Assembly (NCBI GenBank): GCA_036250225.1
Contig: JAPZLL010000065.1
Coordinates: forward strand, 84,287-148,286
Reading direction: 5' to 3'
DNA from: Cercophora sp. LCS_1
Lineage: Eukaryota; Ascomycota; Sordariomycetes; Sordariales; Lasiosphaeriaceae
DNA length: 64,000 nt
Shown piece after piece: positions 35,425 through 47,228 of the stretch. Numbering within the stretch: the stretch's first letter is position 1; each line of letters begins with the position of its first letter. A model generated the notes under the pieces. That model ran no database searches. It saw only the letters and a program-made list of their open reading frames with translations, and had not been told where the DNA came from. The position numbers and the translations under genes were made by a program.

Positions 35425-37030
35425 CTGAACTGAACTTCTGGCGTGCAATTGCAAGGATGGGACGATGTGTAACTCCCAAGATCCAGGAGATGCCGCTGTC
35501 CGACCCTCAAATACTTTGGTTCTCCAGTGTAGTCTCCCGCTGTCATGTCATGTCCCGATTGCGGATGCAGCCATTTGTCCCCATCCGGGTTGCCCTGATC
35601 ACTTGCATGCAGCCGGTTCGAATGTGAGTCCGCCGCCTCTGTCGAGTGTGCATCTCTGCCGCTCACGACACACCTCTGTTTGGTGACAGAAGCGACGCCA
35701 AGATGGACAATACGACGTCGTCATGTTATTGGTAACCGTGAGAAAGTTGCTGACGCTTGGTCCAAGATACGGTGTCCCTGGGTCTTCCCTAACTCAGAAC
35801 ACAAGTGTCCCGGAACTGCGGACTTGCTCAAATAGTCGAGCCGTAGCATGTTGACAAAAGGCTTCCGATATCTAAAATCTAACGTCATGACGGAACTACT
35901 AGATCAATGCCGGGCTGACCACCGCGAAGTGACCCGGTCGAGATGCAGTTTGTGAGTGGTCGAATGAAGGTCCATGCCGGCAGCTGTGTCGTCTACCAGG
36001 CCAGTCTCGGCGAGTAAGAGCGCTGAGTAAGACCACCCCGCAAAGCTTTGTCATCGCGGTCGAGTTTACGGTTACCCGTTTTCTGGGCAGAGGCCGTCTT
36101 ACATTGATACTAACCCAGTGGAGAATTGATGTCTCTTGGGTCGACGCTTGTGAGACGAAGTTGGCACAGGTGCTCGATGAATTCTCGCTGAAGTATTGAA
36201 GTGTCCGGATATGGTGCAAATGTCCGGATCGGTGAAGTCACCGGGCACGGACATGGGCTTTGCGTGATCGACACCCACGAAAAGACTTGCCGAGCCGGAA
36301 TCCGGAGAAGAAGCTTCGAAGTCGGGGAAATACCACAGCCCAGCATCCGTGCGTATTTTCCCGGGACATATTCTAGAACCTAGAAGCCTGCTGTTTACAT
36401 TCATGGTATTCATGGTATTCATGGTAATTCTCTTGGTCGCTGTCTTGTCCGTTTCAACCCCCAACGTTTCGTCACACCGGGCGCTTCATCCCACCGGTGA
36501 GTCGAATCCTGACCTTGGTCCCTCACATTGGTCCGCGCAAACCTCCCAACCAAGGGCAAACAAAGGGCAGCAGCATCCCAGATTCCCGGTCGTCCCGCCG
36601 CCCCCAAGCCATTCCCCAAACGGAATTTTCCATGTTTCTTGGGGTCTGCAAGGCATTTCCCGCAACCCTTTTCGGACTGCGTGCGCCCTGCATGCCACCG
36701 TTTCAGAACCATGTGCGATCGACAACAGCTCCCGACCAAAAAGGTTCAACTTCCCCAACTCCAGCATTGCGCATAGCGTGCATCTCTCAGAGCTGATACC
36801 ATTGATCGCCCTGCACATCCAAGTGTGAAAAGTCATGGATTCACATCACCCCGTTCCGTTCCCGTTTTTTTCTTCTCTCTCGCTCGTCCCGTTCTTCCTC
36901 CCATCTCATCCCGCGTTTTCTTTCCCATCTCCCCATATTTTTCCTCGCCCCATAATGTTTTGATTCGACCCGATATTATCTACAATCCTCCCGTGCCGCA
37001 CGCTGGAACGAGTGCGCGATATCCTCAACG
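35425..37030. other. Divergent promoter region between MFS and receptor genes
   Basis: No supported gene in 1.6 kb. A 9-bp unit ATTCATGGT is repeated three times near 36,400-36,426. The 200 bases before 37,031 are strongly C/T-rich, as is common just upstream of fungal start codons. Confidence 0.5.
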
Positions 37031-38295
37031 ATGAACGTATCCATGCCCAACACGACGTACTTTGACGACGATAACGACCCAAACGATGTTCGAAACTTTA
37101 CGGGAATCCCGGGGTTCTCGACCAACTGGCGACAGCGGTTCCAAAATGACGACCTAGGGCCGACGACACGGGTGTCTGTTTGGATATTGGCGGGTGTGTC
37201 GTTGCTGTTTTTGGTCCTGAGGCTATACTGCAAGATCGTGAGGCATCGGAAATTCTACGCAGATGACTGGTTTGCCATTGCGGCGTGGGTATGTCTACCG
37301 TTCTTCAGTCTTTTGTGGGTGTGCGGTGGGCTAACAGGACCAGATCGCACTTCTGGGCAGCACAATCACCACCCATCTCGCCGTCAACCTGGGGTTTGGC
37401 AGACATGTCTGGCAGATTCCGTTTCAAAGTGCAAACGACATGTTCTTGATCGGCCAGATATCCGTCACGCTGGCGATATGCAGCCAGGCGTGGAGCAAGA
37501 CGTCCTTCGCCATTTCGCTGCTTCTGATATCGGATGGGATTCATGGCAAGACGCGCATCTTCATCTGGTTTGCTGTGGTTTCCATGAACTTGTTGTTTGG
37601 GATGGCGGCCATGTTCTTTTGGGTTGGATGCACGCCTCTGGAGAAAGCGTGGCATCCGTTTATGCGGGGAACCTGTTGGAGTCCCAATGTCATTGTCACG
37701 TATGGCATTTTTGTCAGTGCGTATTCGGGCATCTTGGACTTGGTATTTGCCATTATCCCGTGGCAGATCATCATGAGGCTGCACATGGACACCAAGGAGA
37801 AGGTTGGCGTCGCTGCGGCTATGAGCATGGGTGTTTTGTGAGTCGGATCCATCATGATGTGTGGCTGTTGCTGACATGTCTAGTGCTGCTGCCGCTGCGT
37901 TTATCAAGTGTTCGTCCCTTCCCGAGCTTGGAGGACGCAACTTTCCCCGTAAGTATCTCGGTCCGAGTCATGCCGTCGCCTCACTGACGGTCGTAGATGA
38001 CGGTGTCACTTTGGTCATTTGGGGCAATGCCGAGGCAGCAGTGACCATCATGGCCGCCTCCGTTCCAATGCTGCGAATGCTGGTTCGGAGTGTGAGGCCC
38101 TCGACGCGGCGACAGCATCCCAGCATCCACAGCAGCAGGTCACGAAGACACCTGGTAGACACGGCGAGCTCGTCCAGGAGAGTATACTATAATAAGCCAC
38201 GGAAGGACCTCGTCACCATGAGCGGCTCAACCTGGGCGACCGAGACTCGCTTCACCAACCACTCGAGATCCGGGTCTACGGCCAAAGGCCCCTGA
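37031..38295 (+). CDS. PTH11-type/rhodopsin-domain seven-helix membrane protein
   Basis: Four exons (37031-37288, 37344-37837, 37884-37948, 37997-38295) give 371 residues. An extracellular N-terminus with two N-glycosylation sequons (NVS, NTT) precedes seven hydrophobic helices. The family landmarks LRLYCKIVRHRKFYADDWF, GFGRHVW, GCTPLEKAW (loop with cysteine) and CW in the following loop, and the final helix VTLVIWGNAEAAVTIMAASV, identify the large fungal PTH11-like GPCR/'rhodopsin domain' group. No CFEM domain is present. The cytosolic tail is short, Arg/Ser-rich. Some members sense surface or host cues; the ligand of this one is unknown. The third exon is only 65 nt and both its flanking introns are under 50 nt. 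Confidence 0.88.
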
Positions 38296-39157
38296 TTCAA
38301 TATCTGCGATGGGGGATGGAGGATGGAGGATCAGCGCAATATCAAGGCGGTCTAGGCCGGAAACCGGGTCAGGAGGCGGTTGCTAGATATATCATTTTTC
38401 GCTTCGAGGCAAGGCGTTCTGGGGATCTTTAGGAACTGCAAAGGCGGAGTTCGGGTAACGCGGGAACGGCTGGCTGCGCGAGCTGTGTTCGATATGAAGG
38501 TCGAGCTCAACTTTCAAACCACATCGTCGTATTTTGTGAGCGCCAAGGCGACAGCTGCAGAGGTGGCGATTCGGCTGCTTCCGCCAAGCTGTATCGGTGC
38601 GCCGTAGAGGCCCTTTTGGATATTTATAGTATTCTCTTATTAAAAGTTCCTGGGAACTGGAGCCTCCAATTCAGCCGCCGCAACGGTCTGGACGGAAGAA
38701 GACGCGCCACTGACGATGAAGTGCAACGCAAATTTGCCCGGCATTATACAAGCTACTTAAAATGGCGGCCTCTCATTCGTCCGCATTTGCAGTCAGGTCT
38801 GCATCTGGACGTTGATGTTGGACAATGGCATCGGAGAAAATGCCATGCTCCCACGAACCTGGACAGCCAGAACAACAACTGTTGCCCCTAGACGGATCCT
38901 TCGCAACTTGCCCCTTGATTTCCCCTCAAATTGGATGCTCCGTGATATATATCGCAATATGTGAGCTCTGCAGTGGTCGCGCGCCAAGATGCGCGTCGTT
39001 CAGGGACCGTCTCGATGCTGGGGAAAAGATAAAAACATGCCGTCTGCCCGGAATCCTGCGATCGGCAGAGCTCCAGCATCATCAGGATTGTGACTAGGTT
39101 TTGTCCCACGAGTCAATTGAAAGAAGACAACTCAATTGATCAGCAATCATATCCAAA
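38296..39157. other. Intergenic region, no supported gene
   Basis: About 860 bp between two + strand genes, with short frames on both strands and no motif. It probably contains the receptor 3' UTR and the promoter of the secreted protein gene. Confidence 0.5.
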
Positions 39158-39780
39158 ATGTTGGCCTCGGCGACTCTTCTCCTCGGTGCGCTTGCGAGGT
39201 GAGCTCCACGCGATTTCTCGAGACAAGAACATCCCACTGACTGTTTTGTAGCGGCGTTCTGGGTCAGATCACTGTGACGCCATCCACCATCCGCACCGGG
39301 CGCACCGACAACCCGTTCCCCACTGTGACGGTGAAGGAGACAGTCACAGCGACGAGCACTAAGACAGTCACCACCACTGAGAGTTACATCCGCGAGCAAA
39401 CCGTTACTCTGCCGCCCCAGACCGTCATCATCAGCAGCACCATAATAAGGAGCACGACCCTCACCAGCACGAGGACCCAGACTCAGACCCAGACGGCAAC
39501 GGTCCGCCTGACCACAACCGTTACCTCGACTCAGACTCAGGTCTCGACTGTTTCTCGCTGCGCTCCCGCCGGCGCGGCTTGCCCAACCATCACTTCCACC
39601 GCCACTGCCTGCCGATCTTGCTTGGTTCCCCAGTGCACAACCACCTCGGTGCTCACCCGGCCGTGCGGCTGCTCGGGTGCTCTCCCCACCTCTGTCGTTA
39701 GCTTCCCCTGCAACGACCCCGACTCTTGCAACAGGATCGGATGCACGACCGTGTATGCCATCCAGACGCAGCAATGCTAG
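39158..39780 (+). CDS. Secreted Thr-rich, Cys-rich small protein
   Basis: Exon 1 (39158-39198) encodes most of a signal peptide (MLASATLLLGALAS), split by a 53-nt intron from exon 2 (39252-39780); 189 residues in total. After the predicted cleavage near GVLGQ comes a Thr/Val/Ser-rich region (residues ~25-110) with repeated TxT and QTQTQT patterns, a likely O-glycosylated stalk. It is followed by a compact domain with 11 cysteines (RCAPAGAACP, CRSCLVPQC, RPCGC, ending QQC). There is no C-terminal hydrophobic tail, so it is probably a secreted wall-associated protein rather than GPI-anchored. The architecture resembles other fungal cell-wall or effector-like proteins; I recognise no specific family. 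Confidence 0.75.
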
Positions 39781-39885
39781 ACGGACAAGATGGTCAAGTG
39801 AAGCAAAAATGATACCGGAAACAGCTGGTAGTAAATAATACCACACATGTACATAGTCCAATCCGAATTCTACCCATTCAACCCG

Positions 39886-40821
39886 TTATAACTTCAACGC
39901 CTCCTCGTAAACGCTCGTATCAATAAACTTCTCCAACTCCTTCCTCGAATGCGCACTCCTCTTATCCGCCTTGGCCAAGTACGCATCCTCCCTAACCAAG
40001 AAATCCACCAATCCCTCCCCCATGTCGCCCGGTCCCCAAACATGATCCTCCCAAACCTTCCTCAGCACCGGCACATCGACACCAATCGTCTGTGACACAA
40101 ACGGGTACACCTCCTCCGGCTTCTCCTTGAACAGCGCCAACGTCGTGTTGAGCGCCTTGACATACTCGACAATCTTCTTCCGTCGCTTCGTATCCGCCAG
40201 GCTCTCCGTCGTCGCATACAGGCTGTAGATCTCCCGATACAGCGTCGCATTCTTGAAAACCACAGCATTGTCGCCCAGCGCCTCAATCCCCAGCTCCACC
40301 GCCGTCTCCCACACACCGAACCCGTCCAGCTTCTTATCCTTTAGCATCTGCGGCAGGGTATTCGCCCCGCACGGCGCACGCATGCAGGTGCTCCCGCTTC
40401 CCGTCGAGTAATCCCCATTCGCCAGCCCAGCGCTGGATAGCAGCATGCGCACAAACACCTCTGCCGAAGATCCAGAGATGGTGCCGATTTTCTTGCCCTT
40501 GAAATCGGCCAGCGTGCGGATGCCGGACAGCTTGTTGCCCACCAGGCGGTAGGTGACTTCGACAACAATGTAAATGAGGCGGTAGTTCTTGTGCGAGACG
40601 TATTGCTTGAGGCCCTGGGTTTCGGCGTTGCCGGCGATCTCGATGTCTTTGTTGGAGAGCGAGGCGACGCCGCCTGATGTGACGGAGGAGGACTCGGTTT
40701 TGTACATGTATTTGTTTGCGTAGGCGAAGGGGGTGCCTTCGATCCAGGCTGGGTTGGCGGCTACTTTGAGGGCGTGGGTCAGCCCTGGGAGGGCGGCGAG
40801 GAGGGGGAGGAGGAGACGCAT
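39886..40821 (-). CDS. Secreted NMT1/SsuA-like substrate-binding protein
   Basis: An uninterrupted frame of 311 residues with a clear signal peptide (MRLLLPLLAALPGLTHA). The mature part reads as a type II periplasmic-binding fold. It has KDIEIAGNAETQGLKQYV early, then DFKGKKIGTISGSSAEVFVR near residue 110 (the ligand-loop pattern of nitrate/sulfonate/thiamine-precursor binding proteins), and KKLDGFGVWETAVELG near residue 165. In bacteria such proteins feed ABC importers; in fungi the related THI5 enzymes are cytosolic, so a secreted, intron-free copy is unusual. Four cysteines (residues ~148-155 and the C-G region) could form a disulfide in an oxidising environment. The ligand is unknown. It lies tail to tail with the Thr-rich secreted protein (105 bp apart). 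Confidence 0.75.
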   Translation of the reverse strand: MRLLLPLLAALPGLTHALKVAANPAWIEGTPFAYANKYMYKTESSSVTSGGVASLSNKDIEIAGNAETQGLKQYVSHKNYRLIYIVVEVTYRLVGNKLSGIRTLADFKGKKIGTISGSSAEVFVRMLLSSAGLANGDYSTGSGSTCMRAPCGANTLPQMLKDKKLDGFGVWETAVELGIEALGDNAVVFKNATLYREIYSLYATTESLADTKRRKKIVEYVKALNTTLALFKEKPEEVYPFVSQTIGVDVPVLRKVWEDHVWGPGDMGEGLVDFLVREDAYLAKADKRSAHSRKELEKFIDTSVYEEALKL

Positions 40822-41994
40822 TTTGGCGGTGGTGACGGTGACGGAGAGGGTAAAGCAGCCATGATGGAGTACCAGGTGAGATGGGAGAGGGTTTTATGAC
40901 GCAGTGGATGAGTTGTGATGAGGTGTAGTGCCGAGGGTTGTACGCCACCATGTAATTCGGATCGCGTTCCGAGCTGGGAAAATCTGGGGTAAGGCAATTT
41001 CGAGCAGGGCGGGGAAATTAGTATTGGCCGCATGGGGATTATTGACGCTTGTGGATTGGGGAGTCGGCGCATTTATCCGCCAAGCAATTGGGGATACTAG
41101 TGAGACGTGATGGTGTCTGGCTCGTGGTGGTGTGCACTTCCCCGCAATTCAGTCTCTCGGCAATAACCGAGTGTGAACGGTAGTTGAGATGGAGGGATCA
41201 AGGATGACGCAAGACGCCTTGTTATTTGCTCTTTTTCTGCCATGACGGCCAACTGAAAACGTGACGAATCTGTCAAGCTCGTTTTTGCCAGGACAAGTCA
41301 TAGTGCCAAGTCGTAGGACGTGTGCGCTGCCAGTTCCCGCTCTGGGTATGCCGGGAGTATGTCTCTTGGCCGGGCTTGTCAGCTGGGTAAGTGCTAGCCA
41401 GGGCGGTATCAAAGTGGTGGCTGATATTGTCTTAGTAGACCTGATATTTACCGGACGTAACCCCGAATGTCGTGAGTGCATTTCCCCGATTATGGAAAAG
41501 AACCAGTTAATCGGCCTCCCTGATAACCTGGTCAACCTTGGAGAGGCACAGCTTTTCCTTTTTGTCCCATTTGGGCTGTCCTTCTGGGACTTCGGGTCGA
41601 AATTGCTCGGAAAGCGAGGATGCAGTCTTGTCAGGACGGGCTCCCTTCCGTCTACATCTTCAATCTTCCAACATGAGGGATTTGTCTTGTGCAGGTTTGC
41701 TTCCCCGCCGAGCGGTCTCAGTAAGCTCACATCCCTACCAGCCTTCGGCTTGCCGTTGGAGGTGGCTGTGCCGTCCTTGGTGGTTATTGGAAACCCCATC
41801 ACTTTTATGTCATGCGTGTCATCGTCATCCTGTGGTCTTCGATGTTTTGTTGTTCTTTGTCGTGACGATACTCCGTTTTGAGATTTTGAAACCATGTTTA
41901 TTTAGGTGCCTGCTGTAATTCGCTGTGTATGAGTCCATCATGGACTAATATTCTCGATTTTTTGACGTGCTGGCTGGATATCTAGTAGATCTAC
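40822..41994. other. Region with ambiguous overlapping ORFs
   Basis: Two long frames oppose each other: 248 codons on the minus strand (41149-41895) and 206 codons on the plus strand (41261-41881). Neither has a recognisable domain. The minus frame is basic and low in structure; the plus frame has hydrophobic runs typical of chance antisense translation. At most one can be real, and I cannot support either. Confidence 0.35.
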
Positions 41995-44900
41995 CTAAGT
42001 GTGTGACTTATTCGCCATGTCCTCAACCTCCAGTTGGATGATTCTCTCAAGCTCAGTCCTGTCGTCGTCACACACACCACTTTCAACGTCCCACGCAGCA
42101 GCCGAGGCTTCGACGGCTTTCCGGCCCCATTTTGTTGCCTCCTCCCAGTCCTTCATAATGGTATAACCATCTCGTAGGCCAGAGCAAAGGTGCCAGTATT
42201 CTTTACCATCTTCAGGGCCCAGTATTCCAGCGGCATAAACACAGGCTTCTATGGCTTCAGGGCCGTCGTTGGCCTTGGTCATTACCCAGGCCAGGTCACA
42301 CAAAGCCGTTGCGAGTTCGTGACTCTGCGGCCCGTAAAGAATTGCTTTTAGAAGAGGCAAAGCTCTGTCGATCGCGCCTGTCTCCTTGTATGCGCTGCCG
42401 AGACCCAGTAAGATGTATCTGGATGTCTCGCTGTGGGGTGCAGTTTCCTCTGCGTAAGCCGTGTAAGGCTCCAAGAGACGAAGACGTTTGCCGACGGAAT
42501 CAAAAGTGGGTGATTTCTCCCCCACAAGAACATGCTCGAGAAGTATGACAGTATTGGTGACCCAGGGGTGATCGAACCCAAGGCTTGCGCTAGCGTCAGC
42601 GACACAATCCGTCATGATTTCGACGGCCTCGTGTACTTTCCCCTCCTTTGATGTAACGGTGGCGAGGATCAATCGTAGGTCGTACCGTAGTACCTGAGAC
42701 TTTGCGAGGGCCATGGCCTTCTCAAGGCAGTCTGTGGAAGCAAGCCAATCCTCTAGGCGTATAAGAAGGAGAGCCTTGCACCCCAGGAGGGCTGCCGAGG
42801 TCTCCGCTTGCCTGTTGTCTTCGCTGTCAAGTCCAGCTAGCGCTGTCTCGACAATTTGGAGGCCTTTGTGGGACTTTCCGATGACTGAAAAGTAGTAAAG
42901 AATTGTTGCCAAGGGCGGGTATGGATCTGTTATGTGTTCATGCCAGTCTGGATCCCGCATCAGACTAAGGGCTCGCTCAAGGTGATGTGGCGGCAGTGCC
43001 CCTAGCTCCACCAACGGCACGCCCGTCACAAACTTGCACCGTAAAAGACTTCTTTCCATGGCAACAGCATGCATTATTGTCCTTCTTTCAGTTTAAGCCC
43101 ATTGTGTTGTCTGCCGGCCAGAAGCAGAAAAGGCGATGGCAGTCGTGGCCAGGCCCAGCAGTTGTTCATCGACATCGACATCTCCTTCATCACAGGGCCA
43201 ATCATATAAAACGCGGTGCATTAAGTAACTGGCATACTCGGACGTTCTGTTGGGTAGCGAGCGCCCAACTAGCAGCCCAGCCGTTGCGACAAACGATAAA
43301 GAGCTCTCAAAGACGGCTTCGAACCAATCTGGGGTATCGTGGCCAATCAAGCCCCGACAGAGAATGGCGTAGTCCGGGTCCATCGGTCGAAAAAAGTGAT
43401 GAGACGCAATAGTCTCAAGGCGTGGTCGTATTTATTGCCTGGGGTCGCTCTTTGCTCCAAGTCTTGTAGAGACAAACTCCATGTCGTCCGTATGTTTCCA
43501 CGCACACTTTCTTCGCCCGTCGCAAATATCCGGTGGTGTGATTCCAGAAGCTGGCGCCTTGGGGTTTCGTATAGATCAAGATAATCGGCGAGGCTCATTC
43601 GCGTCGTCTTCAAAAAGCTGCCCGCCTGTGCTAGAGCAAGCGGGAGCCCTTCAAGTCGCTCAACCAACGTTATTTGTTGCTCTGGGGCAACAATGTTAGT
43701 ACCGGGCGTGGCGTGCCCCTACCCATCTTGGCGGGTACCGAGGTAGACACGTCGAGATGGCATATCTTCAAAGTCCGATAGGTCTGCCGCAGCGAGAGAA
43801 TCTGGCCCCACGGACGTGTAGTGGTTGAGAAGGCCTCTGGACTCGTCTTCAGTCATGGGCTGTAGTTGAATCTGGGGCTTGGAAAGGCCTGCGACATGAA
43901 GCGGGTTGAGTCTGGTGGTGATGAATGGACCCCGCATTGCATGGAGGAAAGAATTTGGAGATGTCGACGCCTCCTGGGTCTGACGGCTGTTTGTCAGCGT
44001 TGTCAAAGATCAAGAGCCATCGCGTGTTTCCTTCCAAACAGAACCAATCCAAAACCTCGTGAATCCCAGTGTTATCCAAGATCTGGGCCAGGTCAGCGGA
44101 CTCGCTGGTGTGACGACTTCCATCACCACCCCATAGGAAGCGGTGAATTCCCAGAAATCCTTGCACTAGGGACTCGTGACTGTTTGCGTCGAGGAAGAAG
44201 ATGGCAGAGAACTTGTCTTCGTTCAGCCGTGCAAACTGCACAGCCAGTTGAGTCTTCCCCAGACCTCCTAGGCCTGATATAACCTCGAGTTTTCTCTGCC
44301 TTTCAAGTGACTCGGGCAAGAGACTCGACGCCAGCTGGGAAAGGAACTCGTTCCTGCCCTCAAAGTGATGAATAAAAGGGACGTTTGCCGTGTGAAACTT
44401 CAGATTGAACCCGTCCCTTAGCCGCTTCTCTGTTCGAGTACGATAGCAAATTCAAGAGCAGGTAGGTAAGGTACAATACATACTGCCGGATATGTCCATG
44501 TTGCGGAGGTTACGCATAAGAACGGAAACCTGTTCACTGACATGCCTCAAGTTAGCCAAAAGTCTGACGCTATTGTGCGTCCTTGATCCTTGAGATCCTG
44601 TTGCTAGGTGCCCAACTCACAGATTTTCCGTGCCAGCCAAAACCGCTATGTCGGCGACCAACTGATCCAGGGCTCTCTCGCGAATTTGCGCCTTATTCGC
44701 GTCAAGGGCGAAAGGGAGCCGAGAACGAAGCCAGCGAGACCTTTTTCCGTGGAGGTCGCGGTGAAGTTTCTCTACCGTCTGGCTCAAATCTTGTAAACTC
44801 GCCTCTAGACTTTGCAATGATTTGCGTCTAGGTAGCTGTGAAGCCGGCGAAGGTTCCCGCCACAGGATGGCCGTAATTCTTGACAAGGAGTCTTGGGCGC

Positions 44901-45019
44901 GTTCGACTCGCACGACCAGGCTCTGCGCTACACGCCGCGCATTTTTGACGCTGTCGAGGCGGGCACGGATATCGGCGCAAAGGCCAACAACCGCTATTGC
45001 TAGACCGGCTGCCTCCGTT
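41995..45019 (-). pseudogene. Decayed STAND/NLR-like gene (helical N-domain, NB-ARC, TPR)
   Basis: Reading from 45019 downward: an N-terminal helical domain (AAGLAIAVVGLCADIRARLD) like the small N-domains of fungal STAND proteins; introns 44537-44620 and 44430-44483; a linker; then an NB-ARC ATPase with P-loop GLGGLGKTQLAVQFA and Walker B RWLLIFDNAD. After a further intron near 43,675-43,730 comes the winged-helix part (LVERLEGLPLALAQAGSFL), then a ~350-residue TPR-like helical region ending at 41995. Three lesions break it: a frameshift at ~43,917-43,930 (GSI and ITTR are in different frames), a second at ~43,381-43,396, and an in-frame TAA at 43,093-43,095. The first exon is unclear; an ATG at 45265 is one option. 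Intact relatives are sensors in fungal self/non-self recognition; this copy should not make full-length protein. Confidence 0.75.
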
Positions 45020-45625
45020 CTGTCGTGTATTTCGCCCTTGGAAAGAGCGTAGTAGCGCTCAAGTGTGAAATCAGTGGGCCGGGAACGTCAGAAAAACGAA
45101 GCCCCATCTGGCATTCAACCTGGGAAACGACGAAATGGGGAGCTTGCAGCGCCGGGACGCGCTATCGATTTCAAGGATGCAGCACATGTAAACAGCCAAT
45201 AAAACGGATGTTCCAAGCGCTGTTGGACGCTCATTTCCTTCTAAGCGAGTTATCAAACTCGTCATCTCGACAGTCTTGATCTTGTTTCGTCCACCGGTCG
45301 AGTATTGGAGCCGATAACAGTCTTGATTATCGAGTACCGTATTTGAGCAGTGCGATACAAGCCGTGACCAGCAAACTTCCCTCGGTAGCCCGCAACTGCC
45401 TACACACTGCCGTCATCAGGCTTGAGGTAATTAATCAGCACAGGTTGTCCGTGTGAAAACGGCACTCAGTCGTGTGGGCAGTATTGTCGCGCTCCACAAT
45501 CTGCCTGTAGTCCGCCAAGCATTCCCAACAGAACTGATAACGACACTTGATACCTAGTCCCAAGTCTTAGTAAAAGAACTCCATGAAATCAGTATCATCA
45601 TTTCAGAGCGGAAGAGGCGTGCCGC
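45020..45625. other. Intergenic region between STAND pseudogene and RBR gene
   Basis: No independent gene is supported. A minus frame at 45071-45265 may contain the first exon of the STAND pseudogene. The remainder shows nothing recognisable. Confidence 0.4.
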
Positions 45626-46513
45626 TCAATGCGTGTGTGTGCTTGTCCAAGGCGCGCCACAGGGCCAGCAAAACTCGTGCTTGCAGACGATGCCTACCGA
45701 GCATTAGCCACCTGATGTGGCACAAACTGATACCACATGGCTTCTCAAAAAAAAACATCTTACATGTCATATGGGAGCTAACATGGAAAACTCTGGTCAG
45801 CAGCAAACCTCAGGAAGCGCCGTCGTTTGAACTCACCAACCTCCGTTCTTCTCGATTCTCCTTCCGCAACCAGGACAGGACTTGGATATCTTGCTGATGA
45901 CTTCCTCACTGGCCCTGGCATCTCGATAACTTATGATGCGGGTATCGCTGTCGAGATTGCCTTGGCTCGGGTTGGCATGGACCATGTCCCACTCCTCACA
46001 AGTCAACCCTGCATGCCAGGGCACCTTGTGCTGGAAACAAGTCCGCCCCCCACAGGAACTGCACTTGACGATGGGCTGCCCGGTCCCGCCGTCATGGATC
46101 TGTCCGTTGCCGCACCCCGCTGTACACTGAAGGTACCCTCGTCAGCGTGTCTGTGAAACTGGCAGCAAGGAGTGGAAACCCACCCATACAAAATCCCCAT
46201 CCTTCTCCAGAGCATGACGCAGAGACAGCTCGTTGTATCTCTGCCAGACCTCCTCGCTGGCATATCGTTGCACGACGTCGGGGGTGAGCCGGCCCTCGCA
46301 TTCTGGACATGCTATTTCCGACCACGACTTGCTGTCGATATCGGAGCGGATGCAGAAGCGCAAGCAGTCCAAGCATGTTGACGCGTCGTGCGAACAGGCG
46401 CTGGTAACAGGAGTGTTTGGAAAAGCATCCCTCTCCTTTGTCTCGAGGCAAACGGTGCACTCCCGAGACAGGGTTAAGGAGGCAAAGGACCAAGTTGCTC
46501 CTGCGACTTCCAT
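45626..46513 (-). CDS. RBR (RING-IBR-RING) E3 ubiquitin ligase
   Basis: Four exons, 46184-46513, 45837-46126, 45764-45777 (14 nt) and 45626-45693, give 233 residues from the ATG at 46513. RING1 is ECTVCLETK ... ACSHDASTCLDC ... ACPEC (residues ~19-70). The IBR is CTAGCGNGQI ... VKCSSCGGRTCFQH ... C (~111-155). RING2 is SCPGCGRRIEKNGG-C-SHMTCIVCKHEFCWPC (~190-222). By analogy with Parkin and HHARI the cysteine after NGG is the catalytic one that takes ubiquitin from the E2. Its codon is split between exon 2 (TG) and the micro-exon (C), so correct splicing decides activity. All three introns have GTGGGT/GTGAGT/GTAAGA donors and proper acceptors. It is compact for an RBR, with no accessory domain and only ~18 residues before RING1; an upstream exon cannot be excluded. 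It lies on the same strand as the adjacent STAND pseudogene. Confidence 0.85.
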
Positions 46514-47228
46514 GATAAAAAAAAATGGATGACAGCGAGGAAGAGTAGTACATTTTCGACAACTAGAGCTGTGACAGCATTTATGCTCGAGACCTCGATA
46601 TTGTGACCCAATGAACTCCGCTTCAACCAGATGCGGGTCGTGGAGAATGCCAACCAATGCGGTGACATTGTTGGCCTCGCTGCACGATGGATCACCACAC
46701 GACAGCCAACCGATCAGGTGTAAAAACTGTAAGTGGGTGAAAGTAAGGCTTGATGCAGGAAGCGGCTGTAGGCCTCATCGCGGGAGCGTAAGCCTCTGTC
46801 GCGACCGATTACCAAGGAGAACAAACCGAGCGAGATGCGAAAGATGAGAAACGTGTATTGATTGGTTCATCCGCACACATGATTTCACCGAGTCAAAGTA
46901 CTCCATCCGCCTCACACATGCAGCTGGTTGCAGTCGGCTGCGTATTACTAATGATGATGTTTTCTGTGGTGAAGGATCTGCCAAGCAGGTTGACTCCTCA
47001 ACCCTTTTCCCACAAAACAGCATTCTCTGCCTGAAACTCATTCGCTCAGCGGCAATCTGTCCTTTTCATCTAGAAAAGTCACAACCAGCTCGTGAATTGC
47101 TCCCAAGAATAACATGTCACGCTATCCAGTCTGCCGCACAGCGGAGCTCTCATCATCAGTACTTCTCGCTCTGGAACAACGGGAATTAAGATGTGCTGAC
47201 CAGCGCTTTACAGGTCATCGACTGCTTC
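46514..47228. other. Intergenic region, no supported gene
   Basis: About 700 bp with short frames and no motif. It probably includes the RBR promoter. Confidence 0.45.

Noticed and set aside
41149..41895. Opposing frames of 248 (-) and 206 (+) codons
   Set aside because: No domain, intron or context supports either strand, and both cannot be real.
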